Source: Acidobacteriota bacterium
GTDB taxonomy: Bacteria > Acidobacteriota > Terriglobia > Bryobacterales > Bryobacteraceae
DNA length: 64,000 bases
Direction of reading: 5' to 3'
Assembly (NCBI GenBank): GCA_025352795.1
Contig: JANXSF010000102.1
Span: 1 to 64,000 of the forward strand
Shown here: positions 1 through 7,563 of the stretch, piece after piece
Position numbering within the stretch: position 1 is the first letter of the stretch
Layout of the letters: each line of letters begins with the position of its first letter
Notes under the pieces: model-generated
The model's database searches: none
Told to the model about the DNA's origin: nothing
Seen by the model: only the letters and a program-made list of their open reading frames with translations
Made by a program: the position numbers and the translations under genes

Positions 1-184
1 CTATGGTTCGCGACCAAACTACGTCTCCGTCAGCCCGTACTTCAAAAACTCCGCCAGTTCCAGGACGGAGTGCTACTTCCGCCAAATCCTGTTCAAAAGT
101 AACCAGTAGTTCCTGCGCCATCCAGGCGGCACGTAACATCCAGCGGCATTGTCTGCAATATTCGATTTCAACTCTACTTCCCAT
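1..184 (-). CDS. SelW/Rdx-family thioredoxin-like protein (partial)
   Basis: Partial gene whose 3' end lies beyond the left edge. Translating the minus strand from the ATG at 184 gives an open frame to the edge (61 codons) beginning MGSRVEIEYCRQCRWMLRAA. The CxxC pair (Cys10, Cys13) after a short beta strand, the following MAQELL helix and a PGTGGVFEVR segment match the selenoprotein W/T/H (Rdx) fold, small thioredoxin-like proteins thought to act in redox reactions. The redox pair is Cys/Cys, so there is no sign of selenocysteine. The start lies 4 bases after the stop of the SGNH gene, so the two are probably co-transcribed. The recognition is from remembered family sequences and the C-terminus is not visible. 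Confidence 0.8.
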   Translation of the reverse strand, partial: MGSRVEIEYCRQCRWMLRAAWMAQELLVTFEQDLAEVALRPGTGGVFEVRADGDVVWSRTI

Positions 185-188
185 ACCG

Positions 189-1454
189 TTACTTTGACAA
201 AGCCTTGCATACGCCCGCACCAATCGCTTCACCAGCCACTCGGTTGCCGGTTTGATTCCAATGCCCCTTGCCCATATTTCCAGGAAAACCATGCAGGAAG
301 ATATTTTCTTTCTGGGCCAGTTCGGCCATATCCGGTGCGATAGTCACTACGGGAATCCCTTCCCGTTCCCCAAATAGACGAATGCGTTCATCGGGGTAGA
401 AAAGCGTATTCACTCCCAGTTGGCGCATAAATTCTTCGCGCACTTTCAGATCGGGATTTACTTGCGGAGAATTGCTCAATGTGGAAATAACTAGCGGCAC
501 ATTGTGACTGGCTACTTCCTGTTTCATCAGCCGTAGAATGCCTTCTGTAACTTTCCAGGCTTCAGCCCAATCACCATCTTTGGGTGGGACATAAACAAAA
601 TCGGTAGGCTGCAGCGTGCCTGTCTTTTCACTTTCATTGATCACGGTATTCTTCGACGCCTTCAGCTTTTGCATCCCAGTGAACATCCATTGCTTGATTT
701 CATTCCGCAGATGAATTACCGCGCCTGCCAGTTGGACTTTGTCCTCAACCTGTTGCTGAATTTTTTTCATCCTTCCCAGTTTCAAATTACGTTTAAAAGA
801 ATCGTCCAACTCCAGACGGTCGTTCTTGTAAACATAATATGGCTCCCCGGCGTGTCCAACCAGGGCGCGGTAATTGTAGTAAACATCGTTCCCGGTTAAG
901 AAGCCCACCAAGATCAGATCTGGTGAATATTTCCAGACATGCTTTTGGAGGGTAATCAGTTCCTGCGCTGTTCCATATCCGCCCACTCCGAAATTGATCA
1001 TCTCCACTTTGTCCAGACCATTGGGTCGACATTTTTCCACTTCCTGCCCGGCAACCCGCCAAAATGTCTGTTCCAAAGGTACGTGGAGTGCTTCGGAATA
1101 GGAATTCCCTAACAACGCGATGCGAAAGGTTCCCGCCGGTTTGGCTAGCTCATGGTCCACGTCACGCAAGCCGTCTTTACTCATTTGGATAAAGACGCCT
1201 TCCTTATTCTCATCGCGGAAAATTCCTTTGGCACCCGGACGTTGAGCCCAGCCCCGGTCGGGATCGCTTTGCGAAAACGAGGGGTAATTCCATCCGGCCA
1301 AACGCGTGACAACCTCTCCTAGTACCAGCAGCGTCGCCACCATGCTAACTAAGATGACAAGAAATGGGCGCAGCACTGCCCACGATGCCGCCGGGCTCAG
1401 ATGAGGCCGATCATGTGAACTGGAAGAGCTAGAACTGGAAGTAGATAAATGCAT
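189..1454 (-). CDS. SGNH/GDSL-like membrane-anchored hydrolase (polysaccharide O-acylation partner)
   Basis: About 421 residues. A short Ser-rich N-terminus (eight serines in a row) is followed by one membrane segment at about residues 30-48 and an extracytoplasmic SGNH-type domain: GNSYS at 116-120 (candidate nucleophile Ser118), a GVGGYGT block, a GND block, and a C-terminal HWNQTGN segment that could supply the catalytic His. I chose the ATG at 1454, which overlaps the end of the MBOAT gene by 26 bases; the longer open frame to 1580 would lie inside that gene. MBOAT plus SGNH pairs, as in AlgI/AlgJ or PatA/PatB, move acyl groups onto exported polysaccharides, which is the inferred role. 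Esterase rather than transferase activity cannot be excluded. Confidence 0.78.
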   Translation of the reverse strand: MHLSTSSSSSSSSHDRPHLSPAASWAVLRPFLVILVSMVATLLVLGEVVTRLAGWNYPSFSQSDPDRGWAQRPGAKGIFRDENKEGVFIQMSKDGLRDVDHELAKPAGTFRIALLGNSYSEALHVPLEQTFWRVAGQEVEKCRPNGLDKVEMINFGVGGYGTAQELITLQKHVWKYSPDLILVGFLTGNDVYYNYRALVGHAGEPYYVYKNDRLELDDSFKRNLKLGRMKKIQQQVEDKVQLAGAVIHLRNEIKQWMFTGMQKLKASKNTVINESEKTGTLQPTDFVYVPPKDGDWAEAWKVTEGILRLMKQEVASHNVPLVISTLSNSPQVNPDLKVREEFMRQLGVNTLFYPDERIRLFGEREGIPVVTIAPDMAELAQKENIFLHGFPGNMGKGHWNQTGNRVAGEAIGAGVCKALSK

Positions 1455-2832
1455 TCGATTCACTAGCCGAGAAAACCAAGGCGAGCACCAGCATAGCCAG
1501 GGCCGCCGAGACGCGTCGCCAATTCCCCTGTAAGGCGAAGGGATATTCTTCCTTCGTTTTTTCCAATAATAGATCCACAAGCAGCATGGTTATGACCAAC
1601 GCCGATAGCAGCATCCAAGGCTGGGCATATTGAGGTTTCCATACAAACGTCCTTAATCCGCCAAGAAAGTTGAACGCCGCAGTGACGGATGAGGCACGGA
1701 AGAAAACCCAGCTTAAACAAACAATGTGGAAAATAAATAATCGTTGGCCGATGCGGCCCAAGGCAGTTGAAGCCTGCTGTGGCTTTCCATTAGTAACAAA
1801 CCGCTCAATTGCCAAACCGACGCCGTGGATTGCGCCCCACACAACAAATGTCCAATTCGCCCCATGCCAAAGTCCGCCAAGCAACATAGTGACCATCAAA
1901 TTGTAATAAGTCCGAGCCGTACCCAAGCGGTTCCCGCCCAGCCCGATGTAAAGATAATCTCTCAGCCAGGTACTTAAGCTGATGTGCCAACGTCGCCAAA
2001 ACTCCTGAAGACTGGTAGAAAGATAGGGCTGCTTGAAGTTCACCATAAAGTGAAAGCCCATCAATTGAGCGCTTCCCCTAGCGAAATCGCTGTAGGAGCT
2101 GAAATCGCCATAAATTTGCCAGGCGAAGGCGTACACACCCAGGAGCATGACCGCAGCATTCGAACCTAAATGTCCGTCAAAAGCGGCATTGGCGATGGCC
2201 CCACAATTATCGGCGATGACCAGTTTGCGAAACAGTCCCGATGCAATGAGCAGCAACCCATCGCAAAACCAGCCCGCATCGAATTGGCGGGGCTTCTGGC
2301 ATTGTGGCAACAGATGGCTGGGACGCTGAATGGGCCCGGCAATCAGGTGGGGAAAAAAGCTGATGAACAGAGCATAGTCCACCAGATTTTCAGCAGGCTC
2401 CAGCTTTTTGTAGTAGACATCCACAATGTAAGCCACCGCCTGAAACGTGTAGAAGGAGATGCCTGGGGGCAGCACAATTTGCAACAGTTGGACTGGTACG
2501 CTGACCCCAGCGGTACTCAAAACCATAGCGGCGGAATCAATGAAAAAATTGAAGTACTTAAAGAAGCCCAGAAATCCGAAATTGAGTAAAAGCGAAAGCG
2601 TGAGCAGGCTTCGACGCTTCACCTGATCGTCAGATTTGGAGATGATTTTGGCGCAAAAGAAGTCCACCAAAGTGGACATCAGCATGAGCGATAAAAAACG
2701 CCAGTCCCAATAGCCGTAAAATACGTAACTGGCCCCCAGCAGAAACAAATTCTGTTGGCGCCACGGCAATCTCCAATACACCAGGACCGCGATTGTTAGG
2801 AAAACAAAGTAGATAACGCTGTTGAACAGCAT
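1429..2832 (-). CDS. MBOAT family membrane O-acyltransferase
   Basis: About 467 residues and polytopic from the first residues (LFNSVIYFVFLTIAVLVYW). The MBOAT signature LWHGANWTF places the conserved His at 323, with a second His at 336 in GAIHG, matching AlgI/DltB-type enzymes that pass acyl groups across the inner membrane to surface polymers. I chose the ATG at 2832 because AGAGGAG lies about 10 bases upstream and the protein then begins at the first membrane helix; an upstream frame would add 14 polar residues. It overlaps the SGNH gene by 26 bases, so the two are probably translationally coupled. The divergent neighbours are asnB-like and GT4 genes, consistent with surface glycan work. 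Confidence 0.9.
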   Translation of the reverse strand: MLFNSVIYFVFLTIAVLVYWRLPWRQQNLFLLGASYVFYGYWDWRFLSLMLMSTLVDFFCAKIISKSDDQVKRRSLLTLSLLLNFGFLGFFKYFNFFIDSAAMVLSTAGVSVPVQLLQIVLPPGISFYTFQAVAYIVDVYYKKLEPAENLVDYALFISFFPHLIAGPIQRPSHLLPQCQKPRQFDAGWFCDGLLLIASGLFRKLVIADNCGAIANAAFDGHLGSNAAVMLLGVYAFAWQIYGDFSSYSDFARGSAQLMGFHFMVNFKQPYLSTSLQEFWRRWHISLSTWLRDYLYIGLGGNRLGTARTYYNLMVTMLLGGLWHGANWTFVVWGAIHGVGLAIERFVTNGKPQQASTALGRIGQRLFIFHIVCLSWVFFRASSVTAAFNFLGGLRTFVWKPQYAQPWMLLSALVITMLLVDLLLEKTKEEYPFALQGNWRRVSAALAMLVLALVFSASESNAFIYFQF

Positions 2833-2840
2833 GAATATAC

Positions 2841-2855
2841 GGCTCCTCTTGAGCC
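2841..2855 (-). promoter_or_regulatory. 5'-UTR hairpin overlapping the MBOAT ribosome-binding site
   Basis: On the minus-strand transcript GGCTC and GAGCC can pair around the loop AAGAG. The Shine-Dalgarno AGAGGAG spans the loop and the 3' arm, so the 5-bp stem would partly hide it. The structure is visible in the sequence; any effect on translation is inference. Confidence 0.35.
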
Positions 2856-2867
2856 TTATTAATGCAA

Positions 2868-2884
2868 TCGGCAAGTCTTGCCGA
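2868..2884. promoter_or_regulatory. 17-bp perfect palindrome in divergent promoter region
   Basis: TCGGCAAGTCTTGCCGA is a perfect dyad of two 8-base arms around one central base. It lies in the 144-base divergent gap between the MBOAT gene (start 2832) and the asparagine synthetase gene (start 2977), the expected place for a dimeric repressor or activator site serving both. The regulator is unknown. Confidence 0.45.
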
Positions 2885-2976
2885 AGTCTATAGCTTACAA
2901 CGTTCCTGCCAACTTTCGCTAGTTACCCACAAGGGCTGGCTCATTTGCCGTTTCGGTTACACTAGGAGAAGAATTT

Positions 2977-4914
2977 ATGTGTGGAATAGCCGGATTTGTG
3001 AGTGCCAAGCCCCTTGATCAGGCTCGCTCCATTGTCGAAAGAATGAGTGGGGAAATCGCCCATCGCGGACCCGATGACTTCGGTTACTTTCAAGATGAAT
3101 TTGTGGCTCTTGGGCATCGCCGATTGAGTATTGTGGACGTTGCAGGCGGGCATCAGCCGATGACCAATGCCGCCCGTAGCCATTGGATTGTCTACAACGG
3201 TGAGGTGTTCAACCACGCCGTCATCCGGCCCGAATTGGAAAGCCTTGGTTACAAATATGCTACCCGTTGCGATACGGAAACTATTCTTCATGCAGCTACC
3301 CAATGGGGTTCCGGTTGCCTGGAAAAGTTTCGTGGCATGTTTGCCTTCACCATTTGGGACACCCGTACCAAAACTCTTTTTTGCGCTCGCGACAGACTAG
3401 GAATTAAACCCTTTTACTATTTCTTCAACGGTCGCATTTTTGCCTTCGCCTCAGAAATTAAAGCGCTGCTGGAACATCCTGAAATCAGTCCCGAATTTGA
3501 AGATTCTACGATCAGCGAATATTTGGCTTTTGGCTATGTCAGCGGTCAACAAACCATGTTCCGCAACATCCGCAAGCTGATGCCCGGCCATTCTGCCAAG
3601 GTCCAGTTAGCCAATGGGAAGCTGGAACTTTCCATAGAACAGTATTGGGATCTGCCGCATCCGACGTCCAGCGGAGAGGAAATTTCCGAATCGGAATGGG
3701 TTGCCGAAACGCGCCGTCGCCTGGAAGAAACCGTTCAGATGCGCCTGATGAGCGACGTCCCGTTGGGATTGTTTCTCAGTGGTGGCGTGGATTCTTCAGC
3801 CATCGCCGCATTGGTCAAACGGATGGCCAACGGTCTCGTAAAGACGTTTTCAGTTGGCTATGCCGAGGAAAAATACAGCGAACTTGGCTATGCGGCGCAA
3901 GTTGCCAAAGCCATTGGAACCGATCACCACCAGATCAAACTGAGTCGTGAAGAGTTCTTTGAATCTCTTCCCCGATTGATTTGGCACGAAGACGAACCCA
4001 TCTGCTGGCCATCCAGCGTTTCCCTGTATTTTGTCTCTAAACTGGCAGCCCAACAAGTGAAGGTGGTTCTTACTGGCGAAGGCAGTGATGAATTGTTTGG
4101 CGGCTATGAACGCTATCACTGGAATCAATTGAACTCCCGATATTTAAGTGCCTATCAGGCCGTTCCTGCTGGGATGCGGCGCTGGGTGCGCGGACAAGTT
4201 GCCACCAGCGGACTACTCAACGCTTCATTGCGGCGGAAATTGGGACACACGTTTATTGGTCGCGAAGAGACCACCGAATCTCTATTTCTGGACAATTTTT
4301 ATTCGGCGTTTTCCGAATCGCAACAGGGGCAACTGCTGCGAGAGAAACCGGCATCCATCTACGACAATTATTTGGGCTATGAAAACAAATGGGGTAACGA
4401 AAGTCATCTGCGCCGCATGCTCTACGCCGATCAAAAGACCTATCTCGTTGAACTTCTCATGAAGCAGGATCAAATGAGCATGGCCTGTTCCATTGAAAGC
4501 CGCGTGCCGTTTCTGGATCATACTTTTGTCGAATTCGCCATGCGCGCCCCGGACAGCCTGAAGATCAAAGGTGCCACCCAAAAGTATCTGTTCAAGAAAT
4601 CCGTGGAGGATCTGCTGCCCCACGATATTGTGCATCGCAAGAAGATGGGCTTCCCTACCCCACTGCGCCAATGGCTGCTCGATCCAGGTGTCGATTCCCT
4701 TTACGATGCTTTGACCGACAAAAATGGATTCGTCGCCGCCTATACCGATCTGGATCAGCTTCGCGGTCTCATCGAACGTCATCGCGGTGGGTTCGAGGAC
4801 GCCACCGATCGTATATGGCGGCTTCTGAATCTGCAACTATGGGGCGACATTTTCATAACCGGACGACGTGAAAAGTGGTGGAACGGCGCAATGTCCGTCC
4901 TGTCCACAAAGTAA
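2977..4914 (+). CDS. asnB: Asparagine synthetase (glutamine-hydrolysing) / glycan-associated amidotransferase
   Basis: 645 residues. It begins MCGIAGF, so Cys2 is the class II glutaminase nucleophile after Met removal. The glutaminase domain fills about residues 1-210 (HRGPDD, LGHRRLSI, YNGEV). The synthetase domain follows, with the PP-loop SGGVDSS at 268-274 and ESRVPFLDH later. AGGAG lies 8 bases before the ATG. The family makes asparagine from aspartate, ATP and glutamine. Homologues beside glycosyltransferases often belong to exopolysaccharide loci and may amidate sugar acids. Here it is 13 bases upstream of a GT4 gene and divergent from an O-acylation pair, so a glycan role is plausible; free asparagine synthesis is equally possible. 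Confidence 0.88.
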   Translation: MCGIAGFVSAKPLDQARSIVERMSGEIAHRGPDDFGYFQDEFVALGHRRLSIVDVAGGHQPMTNAARSHWIVYNGEVFNHAVIRPELESLGYKYATRCDTETILHAATQWGSGCLEKFRGMFAFTIWDTRTKTLFCARDRLGIKPFYYFFNGRIFAFASEIKALLEHPEISPEFEDSTISEYLAFGYVSGQQTMFRNIRKLMPGHSAKVQLANGKLELSIEQYWDLPHPTSSGEEISESEWVAETRRRLEETVQMRLMSDVPLGLFLSGGVDSSAIAALVKRMANGLVKTFSVGYAEEKYSELGYAAQVAKAIGTDHHQIKLSREEFFESLPRLIWHEDEPICWPSSVSLYFVSKLAAQQVKVVLTGEGSDELFGGYERYHWNQLNSRYLSAYQAVPAGMRRWVRGQVATSGLLNASLRRKLGHTFIGREETTESLFLDNFYSAFSESQQGQLLREKPASIYDNYLGYENKWGNESHLRRMLYADQKTYLVELLMKQDQMSMACSIESRVPFLDHTFVEFAMRAPDSLKIKGATQKYLFKKSVEDLLPHDIVHRKKMGFPTPLRQWLLDPGVDSLYDALTDKNGFVAAYTDLDQLRGLIERHRGGFEDATDRIWRLLNLQLWGDIFITGRREKWWNGAMSVLSTK

Positions 4915-4927
4915 CGGCACGTCTACA

Positions 4928-6052
4928 ATGCATCCAATCCCAGTTCTTTTGATGAGCGAACTGCTTGCCGAAGGCGGTACGGAACGACAGTTGGTGGAAA
5001 CAGCTCGAACTTTGGATCGGGACCGCTTTGCCCCTCATGTAGCCACGCTGAAAGGCGGATTTCGGGAAGAAGAGCTGGCTGCAGCGAACGTTCCGGTGTT
5101 CAATTTGCACTTAAAGTCGTTTGCCTCATTGGATGCAGTCAAAGCGGGTTTAAAACTTCGTAGTTACATCCGCCAGCAACAAATCCAGGTATTCCATTCG
5201 TTCGACTACTCGACGTCCTGTTTTGGATTGCCCTTTGCCCGCCTTGCCGCGACCCCTGTAGTGCTTTCAAGCACCCGAGGGCATCGCAGCCTATTCTCGC
5301 CTTTCTATCAGCGCCTGCTTCGCCTAACAGACCCATTGGCCCATGGAGTGGTGGTGAATTGCGAGGCTATGCGCCAGCACTTGATACAGGATGAAAATAT
5401 CTCTCCTGAAAAAATCTATTGCTGCCCCAACGGCATTGATCTCAACAAATTCAATATCGCCCATCGATTCCGCTCAGCTAACCTCCCCGCTGCTCTAAAA
5501 GACGCCAGTTTGATCATTGGAACGATTTGTGTGCTGCGCGAAGAAAAAGGATTGCCGACTCTGTTGGAGTCCTTTGCCCGGATTTTGACAGGGCATCCTG
5601 GGGTGCGTCTGGCCATTGTGGGCAGTGGCGTGCTTCTTCAGGCATTGCAGGCGCAGGCGGCACAGCTTGGAATCACGAATCAGTGCCATTTTGAGCCTGT
5701 CACCAGAGAAGTAGCCAGTTGGTTGGGGAGCATCGACATTTTTGTTCTTCCCAGCCTGTCCGAAGCGTTTTCCAATGCTCTGATGGAAGCCATGGCTTGC
5801 GGATGTGCTGTGGTTGCATCCAACACCGGTGGCAATCCGGAATTGGTTTCTGACCACCAGACTGGTTTGCTATTTCACCCCGGCAATAGCGCAAGTCTCA
5901 CCGTGTGTTTGGAGCAGTTGGTATCGCAACCCGAAACTCGGCTTCGACTGGCAACCAATGGGTCGAATTATGTTGCCGAAAAGCTTTCCGTTCAAACCGC
6001 AGCCCGGCGCATGGGTGAAATTTATACTCAAATGCTTTCTAAGTGTCGCTGA
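4928..6052 (+). CDS. GT4-family glycosyltransferase
   Basis: About 374 residues with the GT-B fold of family GT4. The N-terminal half has LAEGGTERQLVETA. The nucleotide-sugar half has VLREEKGLPTLLESF and the E-x7-E pair (Glu279, Glu287) within PSLSEAFSNALMEAMACG, followed by SNTGGNPELV. Such retaining enzymes transfer a sugar from a nucleotide donor to a growing glycan at the cytoplasmic face. I chose the ATG at 4928, 13 bases after asnB, because the first strand (IPVLLMSELL) follows directly; an earlier in-frame ATG at 4868 would add 20 unrelated residues inside asnB. Acceptor and donor are not predictable. Confidence 0.88.
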   Translation: MHPIPVLLMSELLAEGGTERQLVETARTLDRDRFAPHVATLKGGFREEELAAANVPVFNLHLKSFASLDAVKAGLKLRSYIRQQQIQVFHSFDYSTSCFGLPFARLAATPVVLSSTRGHRSLFSPFYQRLLRLTDPLAHGVVVNCEAMRQHLIQDENISPEKIYCCPNGIDLNKFNIAHRFRSANLPAALKDASLIIGTICVLREEKGLPTLLESFARILTGHPGVRLAIVGSGVLLQALQAQAAQLGITNQCHFEPVTREVASWLGSIDIFVLPSLSEAFSNALMEAMACGCAVVASNTGGNPELVSDHQTGLLFHPGNSASLTVCLEQLVSQPETRLRLATNGSNYVAEKLSVQTAARRMGEIYTQMLSKCR

Positions 6053-6109
6053 AGATATTCAGGCAAACAGCCGATACAAACTCTAGGGTGGAATCGGGGC
6101 AAATTGCAA

Positions 6110-6553
6110 ATGCTTAAATGGAACAGTCGAAAACTCGGGCAGATTGAATACGATTCTGCTGACGTGGTCACCTTCCCTAAGGGGTTGGCGGGCTTTGAGA
6201 TGGAGACTTCTTTTGTTCCCGTTGAAAAGAATGGGTACGAACCGGTGGTATTCCTGCAAAGTCTTCGTTCCCCGGAACTGTGCTTTATTACGGTTCCCAT
6301 GAACGTGGTGGATAAATCCTACGAACTTAGAGTTTTGAACGAGGATCTGCTGGTGATTTCCGGTGCCGGGCTTTCCACAGCCACGGAAGATCTGGCTTGT
6401 CTTGCGATTGTTTGCCTTCCAGAGCGGGGTGAGGCAACGGCAAATCTTTTGGGACCTGTGGTGATGAATCGTAAGAATCGGATAGCTGTTCAAGCGATTC
6501 GGGACGATTGCAAGTACTCAGCATCGCACCCGCTGGAGGTGTCCCAGTGCTGA
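6110..6553 (+). CDS. fliW: Flagellar assembly factor FliW
   Basis: About 147 residues. Recognisable FliW features are the early FPKGLAGFE block, the region ending in ELCFITVPM, and the C-terminal LLGPVVMNRKNRIAVQ segment. FliW binds flagellin and antagonises CsrA. The ATG at 6110 is preferred; an in-frame TTG at 6104 would add two residues. The stop overlaps the csrA start by 7 bases, the usual fliW-csrA coupling. No flagellin or other flagellar gene occurs in this window, so the pair stands alone here, next to glycosyltransferases. Confidence 0.92.
   Translation: MLKWNSRKLGQIEYDSADVVTFPKGLAGFEMETSFVPVEKNGYEPVVFLQSLRSPELCFITVPMNVVDKSYELRVLNEDLLVISGAGLSTATEDLACLAIVCLPERGEATANLLGPVVMNRKNRIAVQAIRDDCKYSASHPLEVSQC
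6535..6539 (+). promoter_or_regulatory. Ribosome-binding site fixing the GTG start of csrA
   Basis: GGAGG lies 7 bases before GTG at 6547 and inside the end of fliW. It fits this start far better than the upstream in-frame ATG-like start at 6508, and it explains coupled translation of the two genes. Confidence 0.75.
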
Positions 6554-6849
6554 TTGTCAGACGTCGCCGCGGAGAAGTGATCGTCATCGGTGACGGGGTG
6601 GAAATTGAGATCCTGGACATCAGCCCGACGCAAGTCAAAGTAGGCATCCGGGCACCCAAAGAAGTTGCCGTATTTCGTAAAGAAATCCGCTTGGCCCGGG
6701 AAGCAAATATGGCATCGGCAAACAGTCCGTCTACCGAAGCGTTGCAATCTTTTGTCGGGAAACTTCGGACTAACGATAGCGGCCCGATAGCTGATACCAG
6801 CGAACTCGCACTAAGTCCAGAAATCCATTCAGCCCACTCATCAAGCTGA
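6547..6849 (+). CDS. csrA: Carbon storage regulator CsrA, long form
   Basis: About 100 residues from a GTG start. The core is a standard CsrA/RsmA RNA-binding protein: RRRRGEVIVIGDGVEIEIL, then VKVGIRAPKEVAVFRKEI, which forms the interlocked beta dimer that binds GGA motifs in mRNA leaders. Typical CsrA is 60-75 residues; here about 40 extra residues follow the core helix. The last 80 bases run antisense through the 3' end of the convergent GT2 gene. FliW encoded just upstream is the expected allosteric antagonist. The extension may be lineage-typical or the result of a moved stop codon. Confidence 0.92.
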   Translation: MLIVRRRRGEVIVIGDGVEIEILDISPTQVKVGIRAPKEVAVFRKEIRLAREANMASANSPSTEALQSFVGKLRTNDSGPIADTSELALSPEIHSAHSSS

Positions 6850-7495
6850 CTTTTGTTCCTTCTACATTGGCCCAACGAACGGGAATTTCAACCACTTTAA
6901 AACCGAGTAGGCGGGCTAAGAAAAGATTTTCCACGTCAAATCCAAACCCTTCAATCACCTGTCTGGAAAAAATGGCTTCCAATGTTCGGCGATGAAATAG
7001 CTTGAAGCCGCATTGGGTATCTTTGAAGGCCAGTCCGGTGATGACGCGCATCACCAGATTGAAGAATCGACCGGAATATTCGCGAAACATCGGCTGCCGA
7101 ACAGAAACCAGGCTTCGATCAATGGCTCGCGAACCAATGGCGATATCCGCTTGCAGGTCCAGCGCACCTTGCAGCAGCTTACCCAAATCGCCAATGGGTG
7201 CGGAAAGATCGGCATCGGTCACCAGCACCCAATCGCCGCGGGAGGCAAGTGCACCGTTCTTGACCGCGAATCCCTTGCCACGGTTGCCTGGGTTGCTCAC
7301 CAATTTGTAAACCGGATTGGTCGCCGCAAGTGCTTTCACTAAAGCAGCAGTCCCATCGCTGGAACCATCATCCACAATCAGGATTTCAACAAAATCCCAG
7401 GGATGGCGCAAGAGATAGGCATCCAATTTTTGAATGGTGGTGGGAAGCCGCATTTCCTCGTTGTAAGCGGGAATAATTATGGAAAGAGAACTCAA
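6770..7495 (-). CDS. GT2 glycosyltransferase, dolichyl/polyprenyl-phosphate sugar synthase-like
   Basis: 241 residues, GT-A fold, soluble. Motifs are SIIIPAYNEE at the N-terminus, VDDGSSDG with Asp42-Asp43, a DAD metal site at 94-96 followed by LSAP, and a late QCGFKLFHR block. This pattern resembles Alg5-like enzymes that load glucose or a similar sugar onto a lipid phosphate carrier. It sits downstream of the CNNM gene on the same strand (gap 68 bases) and its last 80 bases overlap csrA in convergent orientation. The substrate is inferred only from similarity. Confidence 0.85.
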   Translation of the reverse strand: MSSLSIIIPAYNEEMRLPTTIQKLDAYLLRHPWDFVEILIVDDGSSDGTAALVKALAATNPVYKLVSNPGNRGKGFAVKNGALASRGDWVLVTDADLSAPIGDLGKLLQGALDLQADIAIGSRAIDRSLVSVRQPMFREYSGRFFNLVMRVITGLAFKDTQCGFKLFHRRTLEAIFSRQVIEGFGFDVENLFLARLLGFKVVEIPVRWANVEGTKVSLMSGLNGFLDLVRVRWYQLSGRYR

Positions 7496-7563
7496 ACCGG
7501 TAGCTCATAGGATAGACGATCTGAAGGTTGAAATCGAATCGATAGATATTCCGCTGGTTGGCA

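Noticed and set aside
4282-4836. 184-codon open frame on the minus strand
   Set aside because: Antisense to the asparagine synthetase domain, which is well conserved.
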